Assembly: GCF_040438925.1 (NCBI RefSeq)
Contig: NZ_CP159258.1
Span: 2,060,001-2,124,000 of the forward strand
Origin: Pseudomonas sp. MYb327
GTDB taxonomy: Bacteria; Pseudomonadota; Gammaproteobacteria; Pseudomonadales; Pseudomonadaceae
Length of the DNA stretch: 64,000 bases
Direction: 5' to 3'
This document shows, piece by piece, positions 53,093 to 63,448 of the stretch. How positions within the stretch are numbered: the first letter of the stretch is position 1; each line of letters opens with the position of its first letter. Position numbers and translations under genes: made by a program. The notes below the pieces were generated by a model, which saw only the letters and a program-made list of their open reading frames with translations, ran no database searches and was not told where the DNA came from.

Positions 53093-54757
53093 ATGCGCGA
53101 TTACTTGTCTGCCGTTTCACAGTTCAATTATCAGCACACCGTCAACGCCGCACTCGCGGGCGATCTGAATGCCCTCAACGCCTGTATCGAGTGTTGCGAC
53201 CGGCATGTCTTGCCAGGTCGCATCGCGCTGTTCTGGGAAGGCCGCGATGGCTCCAGCGCCACTTATACCTTCAGCGACTTGCAAGACAAGGCAGCGCGCT
53301 TTGCCAATTTCCTGCTGGCCCAGGGCGTGAAAAAAGGCAATAAGGTTGCCGGTCTCTTGCCCCGTAACATCGAATTGCTGATCACCGTATTCGCCACCTG
53401 GCGCATCGGCGCGGTGTATCAGCCACTGTTTACCGCGTTCGGCCCGAAAGCCATCGAGCATCGTCTCGGCAGCTCCGGCGCCAAGGTCGTGGTCACTGAC
53501 GCCGTCAATCGCTCGAAACTCGAAGAAGTCGCCGACTGCCCGACCATCGTCACGGTCACTGGTGCCAAGGGGCAGGGCATTGTCCGTGGTGATTTCAGTT
53601 TCTGGGCTGAACTGGCCAATTATTCCGCGCAATGCGAACCAGTGATGCTGACCGGCGAAGACCCGTTCCTGCTGATGTTCACCTCGGGCACCACCGGCCC
53701 GTCGAAAGCGCTGTCGGTGCCACTGAAAGCCATCGTCGCGTTCCAGAGCTACACCCGCGACGCAGTGGATCTGCGCCCGGAAGATGCGTTCTGCAACGTC
53801 GCTGATCCGGGTTGGGCCTACGGTATCTATTTCGGCGTCACCGGGCCGATGTCGATGGGGCACCCGATCACCTTCTACGATGGTCCGTTCACCCTGGAAA
53901 GCACTTGCCGGGTGATCAACAAGTACGGGATCACCAACCTCACCGGTTCACCGACCGCCTATCGTTTGTTGATCGCCGGTGGCGATGAATTCGCCAAGTC
54001 AATCAAAGGCAAGTTGCGCATCGTCAGCAGCGCGGGCGAACCATTGAACCCGGAAGTGATTCGCTGGTTCGCCGACAACCTCGGCGTGGTCATTCACGAC
54101 CATTACGGCCAGACCGAACTGGGCATGGTGCTGTGCAACCACCATGGCTTGGAGCATCCGATTCACATGGGTGCCGCCGGTTTCACCTCGCCCGGTCACC
54201 GTATCGTGGTGCTGGATGATCAATACCAGGAGTTGGGCGTTGGCCAGCCGGGCATCCTGGCCATCGACCGCAGCCAGTCGCCAATGTGCTGGTTCGCCGG
54301 TTATGAAGGCGCGCCGACCAAAGCCTTCGTCGGCAACTACTACCTGAGCGGCGACACCGTTGAGTGGAACCCGGATGGCAGCATCAGCTTCGTCGGCCGC
54401 AGTGACGATGTGATTACCACTTCCGGCTACCGCGTTGGCCCGTTTGACGTGGAAAGTGCACTGATCGAACACCCTGCGGTGATCGAAGCAGCGGTGGTAG
54501 GCAAGCCCGATCCGGAGCGCACTGAACTGGTCAAAGCCTTTGTCGTGATCTGCTCGCAATACCGCGCCACGCCGGAGCTGGCCGAAGAGTTGCGCCAACA
54601 TGTGCGCAAGCGTCTTGCCGCGCACTCGTACCCGCGTGAAATCGAATTTGTCAGCGAGTTGCCGAAAACCCCAAGCGGCAAATTGCAGCGCTTTATGTTG
54701 CGCAACCAGGAAATCGCCAAGGCTCAAGAGGCCGCCGCGAAGAACGTTTCAGCTTGA
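53093..54757 (+). CDS. AMP-dependent acyl-CoA synthetase
   Basis: A 554-residue adenylate-forming enzyme. The phosphate-binding motif is [18 protein letters not shown]; the adenine-binding region is [15 protein letters not shown]; the hinge region is [21 protein letters not shown]; and the acetylation-type catalytic Lys is in [12 protein letters not shown]. It closely resembles the medium-chain/branched-chain ACSM group, including the GTTGPSKAL variant. It should activate a short or branched carboxylic acid with ATP and CoA. It leads a run of acyl-CoA genes on the same strand, with 13 bases to the SDR gene. Confidence 0.9.
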   Translation: MRDYLSAVSQFNYQHTVNAALAGDLNALNACIECCDRHVLPGRIALFWEGRDGSSATYTFSDLQDKAARFANFLLAQGVKKGNKVAGLLPRNIELLITVFATWRIGAVYQPLFTAFGPKAIEHRLGSSGAKVVVTDAVNRSKLEEVADCPTIVTVTGAKGQGIVRGDFSFWAELANYSAQCEPVMLTGEDPFLLMFTSGTTGPSKALSVPLKAIVAFQSYTRDAVDLRPEDAFCNVADPGWAYGIYFGVTGPMSMGHPITFYDGPFTLESTCRVINKYGITNLTGSPTAYRLLIAGGDEFAKSIKGKLRIVSSAGEPLNPEVIRWFADNLGVVIHDHYGQTELGMVLCNHHGLEHPIHMGAAGFTSPGHRIVVLDDQYQELGVGQPGILAIDRSQSPMCWFAGYEGAPTKAFVGNYYLSGDTVEWNPDGSISFVGRSDDVITTSGYRVGPFDVESALIEHPAVIEAAVVGKPDPERTELVKAFVVICSQYRATPELAEELRQHVRKRLAAHSYPREIEFVSELPKTPSGKLQRFMLRNQEIAKAQEAAAKNVSA

Positions 54758-54770
54758 ATCCAAGGAAACA

Positions 54771-55535
54771 ATGATGCAGATCGAAAACAAGGTTTTTCTC
54801 GTCACCGGCGGTGCCTCCGGCCTCGGTGCGGCGACCGCTGAAATGCTGGTCGCGGCCGGTGCCAAAGTGATGCTGGTGGACATGAACGCCGAAGCCGTCG
54901 CGGCTCAGGCCCAGCGTCTCGGCGCGCAAAGCGTTGTCGCTGATATCAGTAACGAAGCGCAGGCCGAAGCTGCTGTGCAGGCGACGGTCAAAGCCTTTGG
55001 CGGGCTCAATGGCCTGGTCAACTGCGCCGGCATCGTGCTGGGTGAGAAGATCCTCGGCAAGACTGGTCCGCATGCGCTGTCCAGCTTCAGCCAGGTGATC
55101 AACGTCAACCTGATCGGCAGCTTCAATATGCTGCGCCTCGCGTCGGCAGCAATTGCCGAAAGCGAAGCGGACGCCGGTGGCGAGCGCGGCGTGATCATCA
55201 ACACCGCCTCGGCAGCGGCTTATGACGGCCAGATCGGCCAGGCAGCTTATGCCGCGTCCAAGGGCGCCATCGTCAGCCTGACGTTGCCGGCGGCTCGCGA
55301 ACTGGCGCGTTTCGGCATCCGCGTGATGACCATCGCTCCGGGCATTTTCGAAACCCCGATGATGGCCGGCATGACCCAGGAAGTCCGTGATTCCCTGGCT
55401 GCTGGTGTGCCGTTCCCACCGCGCCTGGGTAAACCGGACGAGTACGCTGCGCTGGTCAGGCATATCATCGAAAACAGCATGCTCAATGGCGAGGTGATCC
55501 GTCTCGACGGCGCCTTGCGCATGGCCGCCAAATAA
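54771..55535 (+). CDS. SDR dehydrogenase, 3-hydroxyacyl-CoA dehydrogenase type 2-like
   Basis: A 254-residue short-chain dehydrogenase. The NAD-binding [15 protein letters not shown] is at the N-terminus, and the catalytic Tyr-x-x-x-Lys is in [12 protein letters not shown] after the Ser in [11 protein letters not shown]. The overall pattern is that of the HSD17B10/2-methyl-3-hydroxybutyryl-CoA dehydrogenase group, which acts in isoleucine breakdown. Start is ATG 54771 or the adjacent ATG 54774; an AAGGAA site fits the first. 12 bases separate it from the thiolase gene, and the pairing supports a beta-oxidation-like role. Confidence 0.88.
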   Translation: MMQIENKVFLVTGGASGLGAATAEMLVAAGAKVMLVDMNAEAVAAQAQRLGAQSVVADISNEAQAEAAVQATVKAFGGLNGLVNCAGIVLGEKILGKTGPHALSSFSQVINVNLIGSFNMLRLASAAIAESEADAGGERGVIINTASAAAYDGQIGQAAYAASKGAIVSLTLPAARELARFGIRVMTIAPGIFETPMMAGMTQEVRDSLAAGVPFPPRLGKPDEYAALVRHIIENSMLNGEVIRLDGALRMAAK

Positions 55536-55547
55536 GGAGGATTAGTC

Positions 55548-56741
55548 ATGACTATTTCCAACGATCCGATTGTCATTGTCAGCGCCGTCCGCACCCCGAT
55601 GGGCGGTTTCCAGGGCGAACTGAAAAGCCTTACCGCACCGCAATTGGGTGCAGCCGCGATCAAAGCGGCGGTTGAGCGTGCCGGTGTGGCCAGCGATGCC
55701 GTCGACGAAGTGCTGTTCGGCTGCGTGCTGCCCGCCGGCCTTGGCCAGGCGCCTGCGCGTCAAGCGGCGCTGGGAGCCGGGCTGGATAAATCGACCCGCT
55801 GCACCACCCTGAACAAGATGTGCGGCTCGGGCATGGAAGCGACGATTCTGGCCCACGACATGCTGCTTGCCGGTAGCGCTGACGTGGTGATCGCGGGCGG
55901 CATGGAAAGTATGTCCAACGCGCCGTATCTGCTGGACCGCGCCCGCAGCGGTTATCGCATGGGCCATGGTCGGGTGCTGGATTCAATGTTCCTCGACGGC
56001 CTCGAAGACGCCTACGACAAGGGCCGACTGATGGGCACCTTCGCCGAAGACTGCGCCGAAACCCAGGGCTTCAGTCGCGAAGCCCAGGACTCATTTGCCA
56101 TTGCCTCGACCACCCGCGCACAACAGGCGATCAAGGACGGCAGCTTCAAGGACGAGATCGTACCGCTCACCGTAACGGTCGGCAAAGAACAGGTGACGAT
56201 CAGCAACGACGAACAGCCGCCGAAAGCCAAACTGGACAAGATCGCTTCGCTGAAACCAGCGTTCCGCGATGGCGGCACCGTTACGGCGGCGAACTCCAGT
56301 TCGATCTCCGACGGTGCCGCCGCACTGGTGCTGATGCGCCAGTCGCAAGCGCAGAAACAAGGCTTGAAACCGCTGGCGGTGATTCACGGGCACGCCGCGT
56401 TCGCCGATACCCCAGGGCTGTTCCCGGTAGCGCCGATTGGTGCGATCAAGAAGCTGGTGAAGAAAACCGGCTGGTCCCTGGATCAGGTCGATCTGTTCGA
56501 AATCAACGAGGCATTTGCGGTGGTCAGCCTGGTGGCGATGACTCAACTGGAGATCCCCCACGAGAAACTCAATGTGCACGGCGGCGCTTGCGCCTTGGGC
56601 CACCCGATTGGCGCGTCCGGCGCGCGGATTCTGGTGACCTTGCTCTCGGCCTTGCGCCAGAAAAACCTGAAGCGCGGCGTTGCGGCGATCTGCATCGGCG
56701 GCGGCGAAGCCACGGCCATGGCTGTGGAATGCCTGTATTGA
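55548..56741 (+). CDS. acetyl-CoA C-acyltransferase (thiolase)
   Basis: A 397-residue thiolase. The nucleophile Cys92 lies in TTLNKMCGSGMEA. NVHGGACALGHPIGASGARI holds the catalytic His, and the last Cys is in AAICIGGGEATAM. It splits a 3-ketoacyl-CoA such as 2-methylacetoacetyl-CoA. With the SDR upstream and the acyl-CoA dehydrogenase and hydratase downstream it completes a four-step oxidation cycle. A GGAGG site precedes ATG 55548. Length is normal. Confidence 0.94.
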   Translation: MTISNDPIVIVSAVRTPMGGFQGELKSLTAPQLGAAAIKAAVERAGVASDAVDEVLFGCVLPAGLGQAPARQAALGAGLDKSTRCTTLNKMCGSGMEATILAHDMLLAGSADVVIAGGMESMSNAPYLLDRARSGYRMGHGRVLDSMFLDGLEDAYDKGRLMGTFAEDCAETQGFSREAQDSFAIASTTRAQQAIKDGSFKDEIVPLTVTVGKEQVTISNDEQPPKAKLDKIASLKPAFRDGGTVTAANSSSISDGAAALVLMRQSQAQKQGLKPLAVIHGHAAFADTPGLFPVAPIGAIKKLVKKTGWSLDQVDLFEINEAFAVVSLVAMTQLEIPHEKLNVHGGACALGHPIGASGARILVTLLSALRQKNLKRGVAAICIGGGEATAMAVECLY

Positions 56742-56750
56742 TTTGATTTC

Positions 56751-56819
56751 TGTAGGAGCCCGGCTTGCCGGCGATGACGATCTCAATGACGTCATCGCTG
56801 GCAAGCCAGGCTCCAACAA
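56751..56819. repeat. REP pair (inverted, variant)
   Basis: GTAGGAGCCCGGCTTGCCGGC on the left and its near complement on the right; the extra C and the GCCGGC core mark a variant of the common repeat. It lies between the thiolase and acyl-CoA dehydrogenase genes. Confidence 0.85.
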
Positions 56820-56846
56820 GGGCAAATGTATTTTTAAGGAACTGGC

Positions 56847-57974
56847 ATGATCCCGAATGACGACCAACAACAAATCCGCGACATGGCCCGGCAATTCGCC
56901 GAGGAACGGCTGAAGCCGTTCGCCGCCGAGTGGGACCGTGAGCACCGCTTCCCCAAGGAAGCCATCGGCGAAATGGCCGAGCTTGGTTTCTTCGGCATGC
57001 TGGTGCCAGAGCAGTGGGGCGGTTGTGACACCGGTTACCTGGCCTACGCGATGGCCCTGGAAGAGATCGCGGCCGGCGACGGCGCGTGCTCGACCATCAT
57101 GAGCGTGCACAACTCGGTCGGTTGCGTACCGATCCTCAATTACGGCAACGACGATCAGAAAGAGCGCTTCCTCAAGCCATTGGCCAGCGGTGCGATGCTC
57201 GGCGCTTTCGCCTTGACCGAACCGCAGGCCGGTTCCGATGCCAGCGGCTTGAAAACCCGCGCCCGACTGGAAGGCGATCATTACGTCCTCAACGGCTGCA
57301 AACAGTTCATCACTTCCGGGCAGAACGCCGGGATAGTGATTGTGTTTGCCGTGACCGATCCGGGCGCCGGCAAACGCGGCATCACCGCATTGATCGTGCC
57401 GACCGACTCGCCCGGCTACAAAGTTGCGCGGGTGGAAGACAAACTGGGCCAGCATGCGTCCGACACCTGCCAAATCCTCTTCGAGGACGTGAAAGTCCCG
57501 GTGGCTAACCGTTTGGGCGAAGAGGGCGAAGGTTACAAGATCGCCTTGGCCAACCTCGAAGGCGGCCGCGTCGGCATCGCCTCGCAATCGGTGGGCATGG
57601 CCCGCGCGGCGTTTGAAGCAGCGCGCGACTACGCCCGTGAACGCGAGAGTTTCGGCAAGCCGATCATCGAGCATCAAGCGGTCGCGTTCCGCCTGGCGGA
57701 CATGGCGACCCAGATCGCCGTGGCGCGGCAGATGGTGCACTACGCGGCGGCGTTGAGAGACAGCGGCAAACCGGCATTGGTCGAAGCTTCGATGGCCAAG
57801 CTGTTCGCCTCGGAAATGGCCGAGAAGGTTTGTTCCTCGGCCTTGCAAACCCTGGGCGGTTACGGTTACTTGAACGACTTCCCGCTGGAGCGCATTTACC
57901 GCGACGTGCGGGTTTGTCAGATCTACGAAGGCACCAGCGATATTCAGCGCATGGTCATTTCGCGCAATCTTTGA
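56847..57974 (+). CDS. acyl-CoA dehydrogenase (short/branched-chain type)
   Basis: A 375-residue FAD acyl-CoA dehydrogenase. The FAD and substrate signature stretches are [23 protein letters not shown], then [20 protein letters not shown] and the end motif [17 protein letters not shown] with the catalytic base Glu361. The overall pattern suits the short/branched-chain group (2-methylbutyryl-CoA). It needs electron-transfer flavoprotein, not encoded nearby. 16 bases separate it from the enoyl-CoA hydratase gene. Confidence 0.93.
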   Translation: MIPNDDQQQIRDMARQFAEERLKPFAAEWDREHRFPKEAIGEMAELGFFGMLVPEQWGGCDTGYLAYAMALEEIAAGDGACSTIMSVHNSVGCVPILNYGNDDQKERFLKPLASGAMLGAFALTEPQAGSDASGLKTRARLEGDHYVLNGCKQFITSGQNAGIVIVFAVTDPGAGKRGITALIVPTDSPGYKVARVEDKLGQHASDTCQILFEDVKVPVANRLGEEGEGYKIALANLEGGRVGIASQSVGMARAAFEAARDYARERESFGKPIIEHQAVAFRLADMATQIAVARQMVHYAAALRDSGKPALVEASMAKLFASEMAEKVCSSALQTLGGYGYLNDFPLERIYRDVRVCQIYEGTSDIQRMVISRNL

Positions 57975-57990
57975 GAGAAGGAAACCCCTT

Positions 57991-58764
57991 GTGAGCTTCG
58001 AAACGATTTTGTTGGAAACCCACGGCCGTGTTGGCTTGATCACCCTGAACCGTCCGCAAGCGCTGAACGCGTTGAACGCGCAGATCGTTAGCGAACTGAA
58101 CCACGCTCTCGATGGTCTGGAAGCTGATTCGAACATCGGCTGCATCGTGCTGACCGGCTCGAAAAAAGCCTTTGCCGCTGGCGCGGACATCAAGGAAATG
58201 GCCGAGCTGACCTACCCGCAGATCTACATCGACGACCTGTTCAGCGACAGCGATCGCGTGGCCAACCGCCGCAAACCGATCATCGCTGCCGTCAACGGTT
58301 TCGCCCTGGGTGGCGGCTGTGAGTTGGCGCTGATGTGCGATTTTATTCTGGCCGGTGACAATGCCAAGTTCGGCCAACCGGAAATCAACCTCGGCGTACT
58401 GCCGGGCATGGGCGGCACCCAGCGCCTGACCCGCGCCGTGGGCAAGGCCAAGGCCATGGAAATGTGCCTGAGCGGGCGTTTGATCGATGCGGTGGAAGCG
58501 GAGCGTTGCGGGATCGTCGCGCGAATCGTGCCGAGTGATGAACTGCTGGACGAAGCGCTGAAAGTCGCGGCACTGATTGCCAAGAAGTCCTTGCCGATTG
58601 CGATGATGGTCAAGGAAAGCGTCAACCGTGCTTTCGAAGTGAGCCTGTCCGAAGGCGTGCGCTTTGAGCGCCGGGTGTTCCATGCGGCGTTTGCGACGCA
58701 GGATCAGAAGGAAGGGATGGCGGCATTCATTGCCAAGCGTGAGGCCGAGTTCATCGGCAAGTAA
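57991..58764 (+). CDS. enoyl-CoA hydratase
   Basis: A 257-residue crotonase. The oxyanion-hole motifs are [15 protein letters not shown] and [15 protein letters not shown]. The two catalytic Glu residues are in GGGCELALM and [20 protein letters not shown]. The start is GTG 57991 with a GAGAAGGAA site. It hydrates the double bond made by the preceding dehydrogenase and closes the rightward operon before a REP pair. Confidence 0.94.
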   Translation: MSFETILLETHGRVGLITLNRPQALNALNAQIVSELNHALDGLEADSNIGCIVLTGSKKAFAAGADIKEMAELTYPQIYIDDLFSDSDRVANRRKPIIAAVNGFALGGGCELALMCDFILAGDNAKFGQPEINLGVLPGMGGTQRLTRAVGKAKAMEMCLSGRLIDAVEAERCGIVARIVPSDELLDEALKVAALIAKKSLPIAMMVKESVNRAFEVSLSEGVRFERRVFHAAFATQDQKEGMAAFIAKREAEFIGK

Positions 58765-58780
58765 TGCGGCGTTTTTGCTG

Positions 58781-58877
58781 ACGCTATCGCTGGCAAGCCA
58801 GCTCCTGCGGGTTTCGGGGCATACACAATATTTGTGAACGACCGAGAACCCTCTAGGAGCTGGCTTGCCAGCGATGC
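58781..58877. repeat. REP pair (inward orientation)
   Basis: GCTATCGCTGGCAAGCCAGC on the left, TAGGAGCTGGCTTGCCAGCG on the right, between the convergent hydratase and dehydrogenase genes. Confidence 0.9.
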
Positions 58878-58887
58878 TTTTAGAGCC

Positions 58888-60039
58888 TCAAACCAGATAG
58901 TTCTTCAATTCCCGCGCAATCACCATCCGCTGAATCTCGCTCGACCCTTCATAGATCTGCGTGATCCGTGCATCCCGGTAATACTTTTCTACCGGGTAAT
59001 CCTCCAGATACCCATACCCGCCATGAATCTGTATCGCTGACGAACAGACTTTCTCGGCCATCTCCGACGCAAACAGCTTGGCTTGCGAAGCCTCTGACAG
59101 GCACGGCTTGCCGGCAGTGCGCAAACGTGCGGCGTGCAGGATCATCAGGCGTGCTGCGTTCAGTTGCATGTGCATGTCCGCCAACAGGTTGGCAATGCTT
59201 TGGTGCTCGATGATCGGTTTGTCGAACTGCACGCGATCGCGCGAATAGGCCAGCGCCGCTTCAAACGCCGCGCGGGCAATGCCCAGCGCCTGGGCGGCGA
59301 TGCCGATGCGCCCGCCTTCGAGGTTGGACAGGGCAATCGCCAGGCCTTTGCCGCGTTCGCCGAGCAGGTTGGCCTCGGGTATGGTGCAGTTGTTCAGCGT
59401 GACCGCACAGGTGTCGGACGCGCGGATGCCCATTTTGTGTTCCGTGCGATCGACGATGAACCCGGCAGTGTCGGTCGGCACCAGGAACGCTGAGATACCG
59501 CGCTTGCCCAAATCAGGATCAGTCACGGCAAACACGATCGCCAATTTGGCCCGTTTACCATTGCTGACGAATTGCTTGGCGCCGTTGATTACCCATTGGC
59601 CGTCGCGCAGTTCAGCGCGGGTGCGCAGGTTGTGCGCTTCGGAACCGGCCTGAGGCTCGGTCAGGCAGAAGCAGCCGATGACCTGACCGCTGGCCAGATC
59701 CGCCAGCCAGGTCTGTTTCTGTTCTTCGCTGCCGTAGTTGAGCACCGGCCCGCAACCCACGGAGTTGTGGATGCTCATGAATGCACCGGTGGCGCCGTCG
59801 CCGGCCGAGATTTCTTCCACTGCCAACGCATAGGCGACGTAGTCGACATAGGTGCCGCCCCATTCCTCGGGCACCACCATGCCCAGCAGGCCCAGTTCAC
59901 CCATTTTCGCCACCAGACCGTCGTCGATCCAGCCAGCCTTTTCCCACGCCTGGGCGTGGGGCGCGATTTCGCCGCGGGCAAAGTCCCGCGCCATGTCGCG
60001 GATCATCACTTGTTCTTCAGTCAATTCGAGGTCGTGCAT
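58888..60039 (-). CDS. acyl-CoA dehydrogenase (isobutyryl-CoA type)
   Basis: A 383-residue acyl-CoA dehydrogenase with the usual signature ([23 protein letters not shown]), a putative substrate-binding helix ([22 protein letters not shown]) and the end motif [18 protein letters not shown] with Glu364 as base. It is convergent with the other acyl-CoA dehydrogenase gene and 3 bases from an HIBCH-like gene, so isobutyryl-CoA (valine) is a reasonable substrate. Its similarity to the first dehydrogenase is paralogous, not a recent duplication. Confidence 0.92.
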   Translation of the reverse strand: MHDLELTEEQVMIRDMARDFARGEIAPHAQAWEKAGWIDDGLVAKMGELGLLGMVVPEEWGGTYVDYVAYALAVEEISAGDGATGAFMSIHNSVGCGPVLNYGSEEQKQTWLADLASGQVIGCFCLTEPQAGSEAHNLRTRAELRDGQWVINGAKQFVSNGKRAKLAIVFAVTDPDLGKRGISAFLVPTDTAGFIVDRTEHKMGIRASDTCAVTLNNCTIPEANLLGERGKGLAIALSNLEGGRIGIAAQALGIARAAFEAALAYSRDRVQFDKPIIEHQSIANLLADMHMQLNAARLMILHAARLRTAGKPCLSEASQAKLFASEMAEKVCSSAIQIHGGYGYLEDYPVEKYYRDARITQIYEGSSEIQRMVIARELKNYLV

Positions 60040-60042
60040 CGC

Positions 60043-61149
60043 TCAGCTCCCGCTCTCATCGAAACCGTGAAAGAAACTCGCGACATGCTCGGCGTCCAGC
60101 GCCTGCAAGGTCGGCGGGTTCCAGCGCGGGTTCTTGTCTTTGTCGATCAGCAAGGCGCGTACGCCTTCGATCAGGTCGCCGCGCTCGAACCACTGGCGGT
60201 CCAGGTGCAGCTCAAGGGCGAAACAGTTTTCCAGGCTCAACTGCCGGCCGCGACGCAGCATTTCCAGGGTCACACCCATGGCCAGCGGCGAACGGGTTTC
60301 CAGCAGGTCTGCGGTGGTCGTGGCCCATTCGTGGCTGTCGGCGACGGTCACTTCACGCAGTTGCTCAACAATACTCGGCACATCGGGCAGGGCGAAGAAG
60401 TGGTCGATGGCCGGGCGCAGCGCTTTCAGTGGTGCGTCGGGCAATTGTTGCACGGCCAGTTTCGCCAGCAGGCCTTGCAGGTCCTTGAGCGGCGTGTCGT
60501 GCCATTCCAGCTGTTCGAGTTTTTCGTCCAGCGTCGCCAGTTTGGTGCTGTCCAGATACCAGTCGGCAAGGCCGCAATAAAGCGCATCGGCGGCGCGAAT
60601 CTGCACGCCGCTGACGCCCAGGTAAATTCCCAGCTCGCCGGGAATGCGCGGCAGGAAGTAGCTTGCGCCGACATCCGGGAAATAACCGATGCCGACTTCC
60701 GGCATCGCCAGACGACTTCTCTCGGTGACCACCCGCAGGTCAGCCCCTTGCACCAGGCCCATGCCGCCACCCAAGACAAAACCGTCCATCAGTGCCAGCA
60801 CCGGTTTGCGGTAGTGGTGAATTGCGAGGTCGAGGGCGTATTCCTCGACGAAGAAATCTTCGTGCAACGTGTCGCCGCTTTTGAAGCTGTCATGCAGCGA
60901 ACGAATGTCGCCGCCTGCACAGAAGGCTTTTTCGCCGGCACCGCGCAGGACCACCGCGTGCACCTGCGAATCCCGCGCCCAGGCATCGAGCTGACGTTGC
61001 AGGCTGCGGACCATTTCCAGGGTAATGGCGTTGAGACCGGCGGGGCGATTGAGGGTCAGGTGACCGATGTGGTTGCGAACCTCGGCCAATACTTCGTTTT
61101 GCGTGGCATCCCTGGACCGGATCGCCTTCGATGCAACCTGAGCAGTCAT
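60043..61149 (-). CDS. enoyl-CoA hydratase/isomerase family, 3-hydroxyisobutyryl-CoA hydrolase-like
   Basis: A 368-residue crotonase-fold enzyme, longer than hydratases and with the HIBCH layout: LNRPAGLNAITLEMVRSL at the start, AGEKAFCAGGDIRSLHDS, then MDGFVLGGGMGLVQGADLRVVTERSRLAMPEVGIGYFPDVGASYFLPR. The Glu in AMPEVGIG and Asp in FPDVGAS are the hydrolase residues. It releases 3-hydroxyisobutyrate in valine breakdown. The C-terminal tail ends with GSG in a Pro/Ser-rich stretch. A GGGAG site precedes ATG 61149. Confidence 0.9.
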   Translation of the reverse strand: MTAQVASKAIRSRDATQNEVLAEVRNHIGHLTLNRPAGLNAITLEMVRSLQRQLDAWARDSQVHAVVLRGAGEKAFCAGGDIRSLHDSFKSGDTLHEDFFVEEYALDLAIHHYRKPVLALMDGFVLGGGMGLVQGADLRVVTERSRLAMPEVGIGYFPDVGASYFLPRIPGELGIYLGVSGVQIRAADALYCGLADWYLDSTKLATLDEKLEQLEWHDTPLKDLQGLLAKLAVQQLPDAPLKALRPAIDHFFALPDVPSIVEQLREVTVADSHEWATTTADLLETRSPLAMGVTLEMLRRGRQLSLENCFALELHLDRQWFERGDLIEGVRALLIDKDKNPRWNPPTLQALDAEHVASFFHGFDESGS

Positions 61150-61290
61150 CAGTAACTCCCTGCTTTTATTGTTCTTTATAGAGAAGCTCGCGCGCGAGCG
61201 ATGCAGGATCGTAACAGTGCAAATTTGTGATGTACAACCGGGATATGTGCAGGTGCTTACTGCATTTTTGCATGGTGCTCATGCGCCCCT

Positions 61291-61318
61291 GTGGCGAGGG
61301 AGCAAGCTCCCTCGCCAC
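61291..61318. repeat. perfect REP-like palindrome, possible bidirectional terminator
   Basis: GTGGCGAGGGAGC (61291-61303) and GCTCCCTCGCCAC (61306-61318) form a perfect 13-base stem with a two-base loop. It is a short member of the REP family and sits between the HIBCH promoter and the HPP gene end, where it could stop transcription from the latter. Confidence 0.85.
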
Positions 61319-61344
61319 AAAGGTCAGTTGCGGCTCTGGCGTTG

Positions 61345-62052
61345 TCAGGCACTGCGGCTCAACACTTCCCCAATACTGCGGCGTTTAGCGTGGAGTTCGC
61401 TGGCATGAATCAGTTGTTCGAGGTCTTCCGGCGTAACGTCGAAGAACGCCTCCATGTCCGCCAGCGCCAGTTTCAGATCCTCGGCGGTGATCGCCTGACT
61501 GTCCGTGGGCGGATGATCGGCCGGCACCACGGCAACGGGTTCGCTGGGGCGTTTGGGGTAGCGGATACTCGTCAGATTGTTATAGGCGATGGCGCTGAGC
61601 AACATGACCGATGCGCCGAGCATGGCCGGGCCGAGTGCCTTCCAGTCCATAGCAATGGTTGCCGGGTCGGCCAGGACCAACGTCAACGCCAGGGCACCGG
61701 CCGGTGGGTGCAGGCAGCGCAGCCAGCACATCAACACCAGGGCCATGCCCGCCGCCAGACAAGCGCTGGTCAAGGTGCGACCGAGCACATGCGCAACCAA
61801 CAGCGCCACCACGGCCGCGCTCAAGTAGCCGCCAATAATCGACCACGGCTGTGCCAACGCGCCGGAAGACACCGCGAACAGCAGCACCGCCGATGCGCCC
61901 AGCGGGCCGATCAGATGTTGCGCCACCTCGATGCCGAACACCTGGCCGCACAGCCAGACACTGAGCATGGTTCCTAAGGCCATGCCGATGGCGGCGCGGC
62001 TCCATTCAGTGGGGCGGGTGTTGATGGCGGCGGGCAACCAGCGAGCAAGCAT
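61345..62052 (-). CDS. HPP family membrane protein
   Basis: A 235-residue membrane protein with four or five helices. The family's tell-tale HPPAGALALTLVL motif is at about residue 105, near CWLRCLHPP, with MLARWLPAAINTRPTEW at the start. Homologs are linked to nitrite or other anion transport in some organisms, but the bacterial role is unsettled. I chose ATG 62052 because homologs begin with the LARWLPA stretch; the frame also stays open to TTG 62130, adding 26 mostly hydrophobic residues. It is a single-gene unit. Confidence 0.82.
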   Translation of the reverse strand: MLARWLPAAINTRPTEWSRAAIGMALGTMLSVWLCGQVFGIEVAQHLIGPLGASAVLLFAVSSGALAQPWSIIGGYLSAAVVALLVAHVLGRTLTSACLAAGMALVLMCWLRCLHPPAGALALTLVLADPATIAMDWKALGPAMLGASVMLLSAIAYNNLTSIRYPKRPSEPVAVVPADHPPTDSQAITAEDLKLALADMEAFFDVTPEDLEQLIHASELHAKRRSIGEVLSRSA

Positions 62053-62207
62053 GATGTGGATCGTTCCGATGACAAAACCGAAAAAAAAGGCTCGCCGGAA
62101 ATACCCAGAAAGCCCTTGAAGTTGTTCCAACTATTGGGGGAGGAACGAGCACAGTGTGCCGATCATTTCAGATGCTGACAAATTCATATTAATGAACCTT
62201 CAGTTCA

Positions 62208-63386
62208 TTATTTATGAAGTATAGGCACGCCACGGCCACTCATGAAACACAGCAATCCACCCAGCGCCGCGAGTGCGCTCAAGGCGTAAAACATGGTGGG
62301 CGCCGGCGTGTGCATCAGCAGGAAGCCGCAGATCACCGGGCTTAGTGCGCCACCGAGAGCGGCCAGGTTCTGCGCCCCGTAGTAACTTCCGCGCAGTTCT
62401 TGCGGGGCCAGGGTGTCGATGAAGAGAAATTCGGCCGGGTAAATGATGATTTCCCCGAGGGTGAAGATAAACATCGCCACGCACCAGCCCATCAGGCTAT
62501 CCGCGAGGCTGAAGCCGATCAGGCCGAAAATGAACAGCGCAGTGCCTACAACGATCCAGTGGCGCAGGTGCTCGCGCTTAAGGAATCGTCCGATCTGATA
62601 TTGCAGCAGGATCACGCTGATGGCGTTGCAGGCGAGCAGGGCGGCCATCACCTTGAGCGTGTTCTGGTCATCGCTGGTTACCAGCAAGTATTGCGAAAGA
62701 TAGAAGGTGAAGCGGCCATGAACCACAGTGCTGAGCAGGCAGCCGAGGGTGAACATGATAAGGGTGCGGTCGTTTTTCAGGGTGATCAGGGTTTTAAGGA
62801 AGCTCTGCACTTGTCCGGTCGAAAGAGGCAGCGCCGGGTCTCTGGCGATCCCGGTGAGTAAGAATATGCTGAAAAACGCAATGCCAGCGGCGATCAGAAA
62901 CGGTGCGATAGGATAAACCCCGGCAATCACCACGCCGAGCATCGGGCCGACGGCGTAGCCAATGTTGGTCAGGGTGTAGCTGAGGGAAAATGCCTTGGCA
63001 CGTTGGCCCACGGGCAGGTTTTCACTCAGGATCGCTTTGGAGCCGATAAGAAACAACGCCGAAGCGGTTTCAGTGACCACCAGCGTGACGGTGGTCAGGT
63101 AGAGGTTTTCAGCGAAGGTCAGCAGCACCAGGCCAATCGCGCTGGAGAGCATGGTCAGCATCAGCAGTCGGCGCTTTTCCAGACGGTCGATGATGTAACC
63201 GCCATAGAGCGCGAGCAGCGTCGCGATGAACACCGCAATGCCCAGCAGCAAGCCAACGTCTTGTTGGTTGAGGCCGAGCTTGTTGCTCAGGAACAGCGTG
63301 AGCATCGGGCTGGTGATTGCGCGGCTGATGACGATAGTCAGCGAGCAGATCAGCAGCCGGCGGATGACGAGCGAATAGGTGGTCAC
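62208..63386 (-). CDS. MFS transporter
   Basis: A 392-residue major facilitator protein with about twelve membrane segments. The loop 2-3 motif YGGYIIDRLEKRRLLML and the helix-5 stretch SLSYTLTNIGYAVGPMLGV are visible. GTG 63386 (VTTYSLVIRR) is chosen: it directly precedes helix 1 and has AAGGA upstream. The frame is open back to ATG 63692, but that extension would run through a long inverted repeat and the tail of the UDP-glucose dehydrogenase gene. No ligand can be inferred; the closest pattern is that of drug or metabolite efflux proteins. Confidence 0.82.
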   Translation of the reverse strand: MTTYSLVIRRLLICSLTIVISRAITSPMLTLFLSNKLGLNQQDVGLLLGIAVFIATLLALYGGYIIDRLEKRRLLMLTMLSSAIGLVLLTFAENLYLTTVTLVVTETASALFLIGSKAILSENLPVGQRAKAFSLSYTLTNIGYAVGPMLGVVIAGVYPIAPFLIAAGIAFFSIFLLTGIARDPALPLSTGQVQSFLKTLITLKNDRTLIMFTLGCLLSTVVHGRFTFYLSQYLLVTSDDQNTLKVMAALLACNAISVILLQYQIGRFLKREHLRHWIVVGTALFIFGLIGFSLADSLMGWCVAMFIFTLGEIIIYPAEFLFIDTLAPQELRGSYYGAQNLAALGGALSPVICGFLLMHTPAPTMFYALSALAALGGLLCFMSGRGVPILHK

Positions 63387-63448
63387 GGGAAGTTGAAAGT
63401 CCTTGTTCGGTGCTGTAGCAATCCTCCCACAGGTGATTATCGATTCCC

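Noticed and set aside
34170..58877. Regularly recurring palindromes considered as a CRISPR array
   Set aside because: They are single pairs scattered one per gap, kilobases apart and without uniform spacers. They are REP elements.
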